A stretch of 20,357 bases of DNA from Oppiella nova (GCA_905397405.1 CAJPVJ010000800.1:1-20357); one strand, 5' to 3'. Shown: positions 1 to 10,714, counted from the first letter of the stretch. The notes: generated by a model from the sequence alone, not told the origin. Numbers and translations are program-made.

Positions 1-182
1 GGGGTGTATTTGAGAATCGTGTCTATTTGTTTAATTGCTTTGTTTTAGTATACCTTTTATATTTGTATTCTAACCCATTGTTGCCGTATTTATAATTTGA
101 ATAACAAAAAAATGTTATAATTAATGGAAAATCTTTCACATGAATGATATATTGGAATAATCAATTGTTATAAAATTAATTT

Positions 183-499
183 ATATCAGTAAAATAAATA
201 CAAAATAAAGGTCTGCTTTAATCTTTGAGAACGTGGTTGAAACTGATTGACGAGTAACGTATAAGTGTTTACTAAGATTTTATATGTAGCATACATTGTA
301 CTAATTGGGACTAATAATACTTCTACTTTTGTCAATATTAATAACTTATTTTTATATAAAAAACTAATGAGTAATTTATAGTACAATGTATGCTACATAT
401 AAAATCTTAGTAAACACTTATACGTTACTCGTCAATCAGTTTCAACCACGTTCTCAAAGATTAAAGCAGACCTTTATTTTGTATTTCTTTTACTGATAT
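183..499. repeat. Foldback inverted repeat, 119-bp arms
   Basis: Bases 183-301 and 381-499 are reverse complements of each other over 119 bp with one mismatch that I can find (195 against 487). They are separated by a 79-bp AT-rich loop (302-380). Any reading frame here is a by-product of the symmetry. The near-perfect identity suggests a recent foldback or MITE-type insertion, or an assembly hairpin. I see no convincing target-site duplication in the flanks (AT-rich on both sides) and no transposase. It lies just upstream of the TTC39-like copy 1. The remainder of 1-628 shows no gene. Confidence 0.85.
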
Positions 500-519
500 G
501 CATTTTAAAAATAATCATG

Positions 520-527
520 TATATAAG
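520..527 (+). promoter_or_regulatory. Possible TATA box of copy 1
   Basis: TATATAAG lies 102 nt before the copy 1 start codon. The same octamer precedes copy 2 at nearly the same spacing (4640-4647), and copies 3 and 6 at a shorter one. In such AT-rich DNA the match alone is weak; recurrence across paralogues is the main support. Confidence 0.3.
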
Positions 528-628
528 CAACATTAAAAGTTACTTTTTGATAAAATACTCTCATTTAATAAAAACTACACATTTTCTATAATAACAGTAG
601 AAAATAAAATAAGTTTGTTATTTTAAAA

Positions 629-3600
629 ATGAAAAGGTTCTATATAATTCTATGCTATAAATATTATGAAACAATATATTTCATATTTTGTTCATTTAAT
701 ACTGTATTTAGCGATCACTTGCCTATCGATGAGTCCATAAGTTTGGCGAATGAAGTGTTTGAAGACGTTATGAAAAGCAATGATTTGGTCAAAGGGTTGG
801 CCACTATTGAGCCCTATTGTGACCGAAGTGTTTACCACAGTTTGGTTCGTTCACTATATCTCCTCTTGACTGCTATGACATCCATGGAAAAGGTATGTCA
901 TATTGTAATGTAGTTTTAAATTTAACTTAACAAAAGTATTTATAAAATTAATAACACTATTCGTATTATACAAGAATCTAAACTATAAAAATTTTAACAA
1001 TTTTGTCTTCAAATTATATACGGCGTTTAAAATGTTAACTTTCATAATATTTTATAACAGAATTTAATATAATTTAAATAACAGGTAGACATAGACGCGG
1101 CTCAAAAAGCAGTCAATGGTTTGCGAGACGTTTGTAATAAATACCGAAAGACTGGTTTCGTAGTGAGTGTTATGAAAATGATTAAAACACCTAATTATGA
1201 GAAATACACCGATTGTGAGTTAACATAATTTTATGATTTATATTCAACAAAAAATTTTAATTAAAATTCTTAATTTACAAAAATTTATGTATAGTGGAAG
1301 TGCATGCTGAATTAGTACACGCCGTGAGTTTGCTAATAAGCGCGGGTATATTAAGCATCGAAACCCACAGCATATATGCCTTAATTAAACTAGCATATCG
1401 TTTGCAAAAGTTTGTTAAAAATATCAAGTAAGTAATTATTTCCATTCATAATTCTTTAAGATTACCTTTATAACACGGATCATTTCATATTTTATTATAA
1501 TGTATTGACAAAAATTTGTAGTGGAATTATATACAGTAGTATTAATATTCAATATGTTTTAATAATATAATATAATAGTATTATGTTATTAATTTACTTT
1601 TAAACGCTAACAAATTAATACTTGTTTGTAGTAACCAATCATGTTTATTATATTTAAAGCTATTGTAAGATAATCACGAGAACCCGTTCCCATTGGGAAA
1701 GCGAGACATCGAGACTTAATTTTGAGTCGACTGTCCGCTGTTGTAACGGTCTCTGCCATCTGGTCATCAGTAATATACCCCCAAAAATACTGCGAATTAT
1801 AAACTTTCTGGGCATCAGAGGGGTTGAGAGTGTGGGCTGGAAAAATATTAACAAAGCAGCATTTGAGTTACCTGGTTTATTTAGACATTTATCAAACGTG
1901 TTTCTCATATTCTACTGGTGCTACTGTGATACACATGGAGGTTATGGTCCAATAAATGTACAACTTTGTACGGAATTAATAAACAAGGAACTCAATAAAT
2001 ATCCTAAAGTAACTCATATTTTGATTTTTAACTATTTTTTTGTTAGAAATATGTTTCTTGTGAAACTATATATGAGTTGTTCACTGCAGAAGTATGTTCT
2101 CTCAGAGAACTTTTCTGATACTTTTACATAAAGCTTTTGCTATTGATATTGCTTTAACATAAAGCAATGTATCTCAAAGAACATAATTCAGCAGGGATCG
2201 ACTCATATCTTTTATCATATCTATTTTAAAATATACTTTAATAATACTCTACAGTATTGTTTAGTATTATAAGTAATATAAAAGTAAGGCTTAATGTTCC
2301 TTGTCGTTTTCTTCAAAGGGATATAACTTTTGTATACCTGTTCAACAATAAGTGTTTTATTTTGATTGTATATTATTTACACATTTAACAGAATCTATTG
2401 CTGAATATATTTCGGGCAAAAGTGGAGCAAATGAATGGCAAAATAGATTCGGCTATTGAATGGTACCTTAGATTACTGGATGACCCACACGTAACACCAA
2501 GGCGATTTTTATACTTAAGAATCTATTGCTGAATATATTTCGGGCAAAAGTGGAGCAAATGAATGGCAAAATAGATTCGGCTATTGAATGGTACCTTAGA
2601 TTACTGGATGACCCACACGTAACACCAAGGAGATTTTTATACTTCGAGCTAACCATGTGTTATGCATTACAATCCAATTGGGACCCATGCATTGAATACG
2701 CGGAAAAGTTAGCGTGGCCATCGAATATATGTGGCCGTTAGCGATGGATGAACCTTCGCTATAAATCTATGCGTTTCTAATGTAGTTGATTACTGGTCCC
2801 ACTATCTGTTTTCTGTTGACTTGATAAGCTCATTCATTTTTAACTACTTTACTTAAGGATACTAAACTTTTAAAACAATCTTAAAAATGTTATTTAAATG
2901 TTATTTAAATGTTAGACTTGTGCCGACACTCCGTATCCGACATTTGGGAAAAACTATAACACCTGAAAAGGTGGCGGTTGTCAGGGCTCAGGAGTACATA
3001 AAAAATGATGGACTTTTGATTGTCCCGGATTTGGTCAGTATTTATATCATATCTAAATTCATATACCGTTTCATTACTTCACTAACAAAACAGGGATTTC
3101 TATACGATCTGAACTTTTTGGCACTTATTAGAGGCAATACTGTTCTACTAAATAGGTTTATGGAGAGAATTGATAAATATGTTGAGCTATATAAATGTGA
3201 ACTGGGTATTTATTAATCAAAACTAATTAAGGTTAACCAATACTTTAATAACAGATATTTTATAGACACCTCTGATTACGTGGATAACTATTTGACGGCT
3301 ATTTTCTACAGAGGAGTTATATTCAGACATTTAGCTGATTATGAAAAGGCCAGAGAATGTCAACATATTATTATTGATCTGTAAGCAAATTATTTAACTT
3401 GTTACATTATTAACTAATAATCAATTTAATTACAAACGTTCATCAAATAATAATCTCTGTCCTTATCAAGTGAATCACGTATTGGCAATCAGTTCTCACT
3501 ATTGATCTGTAAGCAAATTATTTAACTTGTTACATTATTAACTAATAATCAATTTAATTACAAACGTTCATCAAATAATAATCTCTGTCCTTATCAAGTG

Positions 3601-3978
3601 AATCACGTATTGGCAATCAGTTCTCAGAAGGTCGGGTTCGGATGACACTCGAACCATTATAACTCAAACTCCACTTTTTATGACTATTTCGGTAACTAAA
3701 CGAATTGTTTACATAATTACTGATGTGCCCCATATTGAACGAGAATTATGTGCATGTTAAAGCATTTGCAACACTCAGACGACTGGGTCTTTTCACCGAG
3801 AAACAGGGCACACTACTGGTCTTTACATACAAACATAACATTTTACACAATAGTTCAATTTTACATAAGTACTTAACTAAATCACCTCCTTATGTTTTTT
3901 GTTACCGAATTTTTGTAATTATAACTGCTTTTTTCAATTGAAAAAGTATTGGAAACCGAAGACAAAATTGAAAAATAA
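629..3978 (+). CDS. TTC39/Iml2-like TPR protein, copy 1 (disrupted as written)
   Basis: Exons are 629-636, 712-892, 1085-1214, 1295-1427, 1660-2008, 2520-2830, 2916-3033, 3094-3205, 3266-3380, 3599-3825 and 3884-3978, which sum to 1779 nt (592 aa). They match the exon sizes of intact copy 3, apart from an 8-nt exon 1 (Met-Lys plus two bases of Ser) and a slightly longer last exon. Recognisable blocks are DHLPIDES near the start, PPKILRIINFLGIRG in exon 5 and LRIRHLGKTITPEK in exon 7, as in TTC39/Iml2 proteins. As printed the gene is broken. Exons 6 and 10 each carry a 127-bp tandem duplication. Three stretches (2711-~2838, 3627-3734, ~3810-3938) make sense only after same-direction complementing, which restores frame and splice sites exactly. 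The first donor (GTTCTA) is weak. Either a damaged assembly of a real gene or a true pseudogene. Confidence 0.75.
2390..2644 (+). repeat. 127-bp tandem duplication in copy 1 exon 6
   Basis: Bases 2390-2516 recur as 2518-2644. The length is 127 bp, the period 128, with a single extra base between the units and one mismatch (2503 C, 2631 A). Each unit begins with the AG that ends intron 5, so both carry a usable acceptor. Reading the first unit through gives a stop just past the junction. Using only the second unit gives the expected 311-nt exon (2520-2830). Confidence 0.9.
2711..2838 (+). other. Same-direction complement segment, copy 1 exon 6
   Basis: As printed this stretch resembles nothing. 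Complemented base by base without reversing, it continues exon 6 in frame from AAG-TT at 2710. It then encodes a block matching FRTGSLYTPAIATY and ending in TELFE, followed by a GTAAG donor at 2831-2835. The left edge is at 2711. The right edge lies inside the AT-rich intron and cannot be fixed; 2838 is a guess based on the ~128-bp size of other segments. Confidence 0.85.
3372..3626 (+). repeat. 127-bp tandem duplication spanning intron 9 / exon 10 of copy 1
   Basis: Bases 3372-3498 recur identically as 3500-3626, again 127 bp with period 128 and one base (3499) between. Each unit contains the end of exon 9, intron 9 and the first 28 nt of exon 10. The second unit ends exactly where a complemented segment begins (3627). 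It has the same length as the duplication at 2390-2644, although the two sequences are unrelated. Confidence 0.92.
3627..3734 (+). other. Same-direction complement segment, copy 1 exon 10 (first)
   Basis: Complemented in place, the 108 bases read on in frame from the Ser codon at 3624-3626. They encode LPAQAYCELGNIEFE, then a TPR helix pair ending in NDYTGY. Printed sequence then resumes with LNENYVHVKAF at 3735. This supplies exactly the TPR block present in copies 2, 3, 5 and 6 and absent from the printed copy 1. The junctions add and lose no bases. Confidence 0.92.
3810..3938 (+). other. Same-direction complement segment, copy 1 exons 10-11
   Basis: Complementing without reversal restores several things in order: the end of exon 10 (DDQKCM region), a GTATG donor at 3826, a short intron with a TTTAG acceptor ending at 3883, and the start of exon 11 encoding EEYKKQWLKNINIDEKS. 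Printed sequence resumes at 3939 and reads through to TAA at 3976-3978. The left edge is 3810 or 3811. The length is about 128 bp, and the segment covers exon, intron and exon. Confidence 0.9.
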
Positions 3979-4731
3979 AAAGTATTGAGAGCGCAGACCA
4001 CTATTTCATGGCCTTGCTAATTATTAATTAGCATAGTATTGTTATTATGTTAGAAATTACCTAGAACATGTATTAATTATTAATATGCTACTTAACAGTA
4101 ATATAAAACTTTCCAAAGTTATTCTTATCAGCTTTGTAATAATGTTTGTAATTGGCATCTAAAGCAATTACTATTTAAATTAATTATGTAGATTTGATAA
4201 TCAATTGGAATTATTTATAAATAAAATTCGTAAGTTTTATTATTATTCACATAGAAAATACTTTAAATAATGTTAAGTATTAAGTATAATACATTAAGTA
4301 TAAATAATTAAATAAAACTTATTTAATAGCATTTGCCAATTAATAAAAATATTAGTTTTTATTGTATATTTAGGTGTTGTTGGACTAATTTGCGTAATTG
4401 TATAACTTTTTAATAATAATTTATATTACTTATCTTTCGCAATGATTCATTACAAATATAATATTAGTACAAAATAGTACATAATCGCACGTGTACAAAT
4501 TAGTACATTTTAATTATTAAATTAATACCATTAATTATAGAGTAATTAGCATAAATTTATATTTTGTTAAACTAATACCCGTTAATTAAGTATAGATATT
4601 TATGCCTAATTACTTATTTTTATTTTAATGCTTAATTAGTATATAAGATTTTTTTATTTAAATAAAAAACTTAAGAAAATCTTTTACTATTAGTTTCAAT
4701 AATTTTTCTATTATTTAGTTGATTTTCAAAA
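3979..4731. other. AT-rich intergenic spacer, copies 1 to 2
   Basis: There is no open frame of note, tRNA-like fold or recognisable repeat. It holds the 3' flank of copy 1 and the presumed promoter of copy 2. I found no segment here that matches family exons on either strand or as a plain complement. Confidence 0.6.
4640..4647 (+). promoter_or_regulatory. Possible TATA box of copy 2
   Basis: TATATAAG lies 85 nt before the copy 2 ATG, comparable to copy 1. Support is positional and by recurrence only. Confidence 0.3.
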
Positions 4732-7128
4732 ATGAAAAGGTATGTAATACAATATAAACAAAATATTTCTATACAACTAATATATTTTACTTATCTTATG
4801 ATGTATTTAGCGATCACTTGCCTATCGATGAGTCCATACGTTTGGCGAATGAAGAGTTTGAAGACGTGATGGAAAGCAATGATGTGGTCAAAGGGTTAGC
4901 CACTATTGAGCCCTATAGGGAGCAGAGTGTTTACCACAGCTTTATTAGGTGTCTGTATCTCATAATGACTGCAATGACTTCCGTCGAAAAGGTGGACATA
5001 GAAGCGGCACAAAAATCAGTCAACGATTCGATCAAAATATGCAACAAATACCGAAAGACTGGTTTAGTATTAAGTGTTATGAAAATTATTAAAACACCTA
5101 ATTATGAGAAATACACTGATTGTGAGTTATTAATGTGTAATTTACGATATATTTTTCAAAATATTTTTGATATTATAGAGTAATCACCTTCACGTACGAC
5201 TCGATTAAGTGTGTAATTCGGATCCGAACTCACCTGACCATAATCGGTAGCTTTGATTGTTGTAAAATGCCTTGGTCAAACTAGCTTATCGGTTGCAAAA
5301 GTTTGTCAAAAATTTAAGGTAAAGTCAATGTTTTAATTAATTTAAATTGAAAGTTAATTATTTCTAATGCATACTTACTGTACATACAATAACACGTTGA
5401 ATAACAGTTAAACGTTTGTTTATGACTCCTGGGCAAGGGTTACCCTTTCACTCTGTAGCTCCGAATGAAAGCTCCCCCCACAATCTTACTCGTGGCCGAA
5501 GAGTGTGGACCGATAGTCATTATGAGGCGGTTTCTATTTACGGATCATTAACTTTTTGGGCATCAGAGGTGTTGAAAGTGTCGGGTGGGCACAGCTCAAC
5601 AAGGTCGCTTTTGAGTTACCTGCATTATTCAGTCAGTTAGCCAGGCTGTTTCGGATTCTATACTGGACATATGGGGATCCACACGGGGGAATGGGTCCCA
5701 TAAATATTGACATATGCACTCAACTACTGGATAAGGAGCTGAACAAATATCCTAAGGTTTGTGATATAATCTAATAATGTTTATAACAAATTGTGTAATC
5801 ATTTTATGTGTTATTATTAAAGAATTTAATGCTAAATATATTTCGGGCAAAAGTGGAGCAATTAAATGGCAAAATAGATTCGGCCATTGAATGGTATCTC
5901 AGATTACTTAATGACCCACATGTAACACCGAGGCGATTTTTATATTTCGAGTTAACTTGGTGCTATGCATTACAATCTAATTGGGATACATGCATTGAAT
6001 ATGCGGAAAAGTTTCGCACCGGTAGCTTATATACACCGGCCATCGCTACATACATGGAAGCTGTGTTCAGATACGCTAAGAGTACAATTAATGATGACCA
6101 GGATGAAAAACAAAAGGCAACTGAATTATTCGAGTAAATATCAAATATTTAAAATTAAATCTTAAGATTAATTAATTAATAAAATATTGTTTTAATCCAA
6201 GACTTGTTCCGACCCTTCGGATCAGACATTTGGGCAAAACTATGACACCGGAAAAGGCGGCGATTGTGAGGGCACAGGATTACATTAAAAATAATGAGCT
6301 ACTGATTCTGCCGGATGTGGTACCTTGATAATTAATAATTAATGTATATTCTCTAATTATAATAACTTTTATTTATTTAGGCAATACTTTATGACATGAA
6401 TTATATGCTTTGTATTAGAGGCGATACGGTATTGTTGAATAGATTTCTTGATCGAATTAATACATGCGAACATCACTATAAATCTGATCTGGGTACATAA
6501 AAATACAAAGATTTTTATTGTCTGATTAATTTGCTATATTTATTAATACCATAGATTCATCAGATTACTTAGATAACTATTTAACAGCTATTTTCTACAA
6601 AGGAGTTGTATTGAGATATCTATCGCAATATAATCAAGCGAAACAATGTCAACAAATTATTATCGAAAAGTAATTGATTTATTTGTCAACTTCATAATAC
6701 CTCATGTATACAAAACTAACTTATAATTTGTCGTATCAAGTGAATCGCGACTTGGTTATCAATATTCACTGCCAGCCCTATCATTGCTTGAATTAGGTTT
6801 CATTGAGTTTGAGATGAAAAACAATGACAAAGCCATTGAGTTATTGAATAAATCCATAAACGATTACTCGGGTTATCTCTACGAGAATTATGTCCATATA
6901 AGAGGTTTTGCTGTATTAAGGGAGCTGGGTGCTTGTAATGGGCAACAGGGCGCTGATGACCACAATTGTATGCTTTATTATTACTACAATACTAGCAATA
7001 TTAATTTATTATTTTTAATTCACATTTTAGTGGAAAAATACAGAAAACAATGGCTTAAAGATATAAATATCGACGAAAAGAGTTATGAAAATCTATTGAA
7101 ATCTGAAGATAAAATAAGTGAAAATTAA
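4732..7128 (+). CDS. TTC39/Iml2-like TPR protein, copy 2 (disrupted as written)
   Basis: Exons are 4732-4739, 4811-5121, 5186-5318, 5408-5756, 5823-6133, 6202-6319, 6381-6492, 6555-6669, 6741-6967 and 7031-7128, which sum to 1782 nt (593 aa). Exon 2 equals exons 2 and 3 of the other copies fused without an intron (181+130 nt). Family blocks include MPIDESIRLAN, the NFLGIRGVESVGW stretch, FELTWCYALQSNWD, LRIRHLGKTMTPEK and a YSLPALSLLELGF TPR helix. As printed, exon 4 and the start of exon 5 are nonsense, with a TAA right at the exon 5 junction. Both become family sequence when 5178-5266 and 5408-5537 are complemented without reversal, which also restores the exon 4 acceptor. Copies 1 and 2 share the 8-nt first exon and form one subfamily. 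Confidence 0.78.
5178..5266 (+). other. Same-direction complement segment, copy 2 exon 4
   Basis: Complemented in place this gives an ATTAG acceptor (exon start 5186), then VEVHAEL, matching the copy 1 exon 4 start base for base. It runs on to IETNNI, after which printed sequence resumes with YALVKLAYRLQKF from about 5267. The right edge is fixed within a base or two. The left edge lies in the intron and is uncertain (5178 is approximate). Confidence 0.9.
5408..5537 (+). other. Same-direction complement segment, copy 2 exon 5
   Basis: Printed, this contains in-frame stops. Complemented without reversal it encodes ILRTRSQWESETSRL, then a block ending in SNTPPKI. It joins seamlessly to printed LRIINFLGIRG at 5538. 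It begins right after the printed AG acceptor at 5406-5407. The right edge is 5536 or 5537. The restored exon is 349 nt, as in copies 1 and 3. Confidence 0.93.
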
Positions 7129-7823
7129 ATGAACCTCATTTTCATTTTTATTTCTATGTTATGCAAATACTTTGAGTTTATGACTACCTTTCCATAAACT
7201 TATAATGAATTTTTGTATAATATTAGTTTATACGATTAAAATGTATGTGTTTTATCGTATAAATACTGTTGAACGTAATGCTTATTAAATTTTGTATACA
7301 ATTAAAAGTATTAGAATATTAAAATGTCAAAAATTAAATCAAATTGCAATCAAGCCAGGTAAGCCTAGCTTTAATGAATTATACAATATATCATACACTT
7401 ACAGTACACATGAACTGTTTTATAGCATAAATAACTATAAATTCATATGCGGTATTCTCTAAATGCATTATCTTATCCTTATATAAATAATTATTAATGT
7501 ATTTGTTAGTAATAATTAATTAAAATAAGGAAACATTAGCCTTACTACCATACTTCATTGTTTCTAATTAACAGTAGGATAAATATATCAATAAAAATAA
7601 ATAAATTTGTTTATTGAAAAATTGGGGTAAAATTGTAAAACAATTAATTATTTACTATAAATAGTCTTCTAAAAATGTATTTGCTAACAATATAAATTAT
7701 TTGTCTGACATTAGCTATCTAAATATCAACATTTTTCTATCAAATGAGATTAACCAAATTGTAAAGTGAAAAATAGCTATTTTTATATAAGTTATTAATA
7801 AAAAATTTCCTAAAACACCAAAT
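7129..7823. other. Intergenic spacer, copies 2 to 3
   Basis: AT-rich, with no gene seen. It aligns along its length with 20242-19551 in the other arm. Conservation of this non-coding DNA between arms points to a recent duplication, or to the arms being alleles, rather than to function. Confidence 0.6.
7784..7791 (+). promoter_or_regulatory. Possible TATA box of copy 3
   Basis: TATATAAG lies 33-40 nt upstream of the copy 3 ATG and is kept in copy 6 at the mirrored place. The short distance implies a very short 5' leader if it is used. Confidence 0.35.
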
Positions 7824-10714
7824 ATGAGCGAAAATTCTTCTAACAAAAAGTCTAAGAATTGGTAAACTAAATGCCTTTAAAATATACCATTTATGTCAAG
7901 ATTTCTAAATACTTTTGGTAACATTTAGTGATCATTTGCCGATCGACGAGTCCATACGCCTTGCGGGCGATGTTTTTGAACATGTCATGAGAAATAACGG
8001 CATAGAGGAGGCGTTGGGCACTATTGAGCCCTATTGTGACAAAAGTATTTACCACTGTTTCGTTAGGACCTTCTATCTTATACTGATCGCATTAACAACT
8101 ATGGAAAAGGTAATTAAATTACCATTAATTTAATAACTATGTACATTATAATGCTTTATTCTATATTTATTTGTGTAAAAAGGACGATGTTCAAAAAGCC
8201 CACAAAGGAATTGAGGATATGGTTAAACTGAGTAATAAATATCGGAAAACAGGGTTTATAATAGGCCTCATGAAAATGATTAAAACACCTAATTATGAGA
8301 AATACACCGATTGTGAGTATGATTTATTTTATAAAATACCTGTAAAAACTATGGATATATTTTATTTTATTTAAATTAATCCAAAGAATGATTATCAAAA
8401 CTTACAGATCTAATCTTAACAATGTTGTATTATTTATAAGATTAATTTCTGACAAATTAAATTTATTTTGGAAAATTCTGTTAATATTCTGGATTACATA
8501 CAGTACAGAATATATTATTTTACCTTTCTTATAATATTTTTTAAATAAAATTAAAGTGGAACTACACTCCGAGTTAGTACATTCGTATGGATACGCGTGC
8601 AGTGCCGTAGTGTTGGGCATTGAAACCCATAGTGTATTCTCATTAATACGAGTCGCGTATAGATTGCAAAAGTTTGTCAACAATTTTCGGTAAATATACG
8701 GAATATTACTTAAAAACTTCAAATATTATATATCAATATAATATATATCAATAAAATTCAACATTTATTTAACGAACAGATATTGCAAAGTAATACTGAG
8801 AACCCGTTCCCAATGGGAGAGCGAGTCGTCGCGACTTAACTACGAGGCGGCCGTACGCCTGGCCAATGGGGTCTCCCATTTGGTGATTAGTAACGTACCG
8901 CCGAAAATACTACGAGTCATCAACTTCTTGGGCATCAAAGGGGTCGAGAGGATCGGATGGTCTAACCTGAATAGAGCCGCTTTTGAATTACCCGGATTAT
9001 CTAGTCAATTAGCTAGGTTGGCCCGTATAATATACTGGTGCTACATTGAGCCGCACGGATGTCTCGGTCCTATTAACTATGACATATGCAAAGAGATACT
9101 CGATAAGGAGCTCGAAAAATACCCTCAAGTTTGTTACCATTCAAATGTAAACTGTTTATTAATTTGTAATAAAAACACCTCTTGTTACCAGAACCTGCTT
9201 TTGAACATGTTCAGGGCAAAACTGGTACAATTAAGCGGCCAAATAGAGACCGCCATTAGCATGTATAACCGGATGATGGCCGACACGGGAATGACCTACT
9301 TGCGATTCATATACTTTGAGCTCATGTGGTGCTATGGGCTGGTGGGCAACTGGGATCAGTGTGTGGAGTACGCACATAAGTTTCGCACCGGTAGCTTATT
9401 TTCGCCGGCAATCGCCACTTACATGGAGGCGATCTTTCGGTACACAAGAGCTGTCGAGATAAATGACTCCGATGAGAAACATAGGGCCACCAAACTGTTT
9501 GAGTAAATATATATTTTGTGTTTAGCTATGTTTGCCATGAGGTTTATCGTATACCATGCTATCACATATAGAGTGGTACCTGGGTTACGGATTAGACACG
9601 TGGGCAAAACCATTACACCGGAAAAGATGGCAATCGTTAGATCCGAGAAATACATGAAATGCGATGAAATGCTTATATTGCCTGACGTGGTATATGTCAC
9701 TATATTTTCTATATAACTTAAACCTACCAAATAATACATAGAAAAGTAAATCTCAAACATTAAACTCATTTTATATTTTAGGAATTTTTACACGAATCAA
9801 ATTATTTACAATGTATTAGAGGGAACAAGGTACTTTTGCAAAGATTCATGGATAGGATAAGCAAGCATGTGGTGAAATACGAAAGCAATTTAAGTATGAG
9901 TTTATAAATGCAACACCTATTTAATTTACAAGCTAATTAATATCATAGCAATTATAATAATAAAATCTATTTAACAGCTGAAAGCGATTATATCGACAAT
10001 TATTTGATGGCCAAATATTTTCAGGGTGTTATTTGGAGATTAATGGGTGAATACGAAAAGGCCAGTAAATGTATAGAGGTTATTTTTGAAAAGTATGTTA
10101 AATTTTGTTATTTACTTTATCTAATTATAGTGCATTTAATTATCTTAATTATAATCAAATTTATCTTTAAAACAATAAACCTTAATTTAAAATTAAGTAT
10201 TATTTTATTAAAAATATTTAAATCCTACATTCATATAAAAAACTAGCATGTTATCAAATCTTGTCATATGTAAAAATATTACATTAATTAATAATATATT
10301 ATTTATATATAAAATTACCAATAAGTGACGGACGCATTGGCCGCGAGTACTCACTGCCGGCTCAGGCGGCTCTGGAAATGGGTTTAATTGAATACGAGTT
10401 GAAAAACCACGAAAAAGCCATTGAATTACTCAACAAATGTATTAATGAGTACTCGGGTTATCTCAGCGAAAACATAGTCCACGTCCGGGCGTTTGCGGCG
10501 CTCCGGGAGTTAGGCGTCGGTAATGAGAAACTGGGCGAAGATGAGACCAAACGTATGTATTATTATAAACAGAGATATCACTTAATTGACTCATAAGATA
10601 TTTGTCTATTTCCTGTATTCAGTGGAGGAATATAAGAAGCAATGGCTAAAAGACATCAAAATTGATCGTAAAAAATATGACCAACTCTTGGAAACTGAGG
10701 AGAAAACTGTTTAA
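7824..10714 (+). CDS. TTC39/Iml2-like TPR protein, copy 3 (intact, 601 aa)
   Basis: The reference copy. Exons are 7824-7861, 7929-8109, 8183-8312, 8557-8689, 8780-9128, 9192-9502, 9572-9689, 9782-9893, 9978-10092, 10326-10552 and 10623-10714. All have GT donors and AG acceptors, and the 1806 nt stay in frame. The start is chosen because exon 1 (MSENSSNKKSKN) splices in phase to DHLPIDES and recurs in copies 4-6. Blocks typical of TTC39/Iml2 proteins are PPKILRVINFLGIKG (about 201-215), YFELMWCY (318-325), HKFRTGSLFSPAIATY (339-354), LRIRHVGKTITPEK (386-399) and a TPR pair beginning YSLPAQAAL (about 504-541). The length is normal for the family. No signal peptide or clear membrane segment is seen. 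In vertebrates TTC39B is linked to lipid metabolism and yeast Iml2 to mitochondria and lipid droplets; the role here is unknown. Confidence 0.88.
10180..10266 (+). repeat. 87-bp repeat in intron 9 of copy 3
   Basis: The sequence is identical, in reverse complement, to 10861-10947 inside the intergenic insertion downstream. The equivalent intron of copy 6 (about 17093-17175) has a related but diverged version in the same gene orientation. The intronic copy is therefore the older one. Confidence 0.88.

Noticed and set aside
186-386. 66-codon minus-strand frame near the left edge
   Set aside because: Falls inside the foldback repeat; its low-complexity translation resembles no protein.
3627-3722. 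Foreign insertion or decayed sequence in copy 1 exon 10
   Set aside because: The plain complement matches the TPR block of the other copies at the same length, so nothing is inserted or lost.
5416-5640. Open frame of 74 codons starting MFMTPGQGLPFH
   Set aside because: It is made from the complemented segment of copy 2 exon 5 plus a wrong frame of the real exon. The family sequence appears only after complementing.
8402-8722. 106-codon minus-strand frame in copy 3
   Set aside because: Antisense to intron 3 and exon 4 of copy 3. Its mirror at 15268-15474 is likewise antisense to copy 5.
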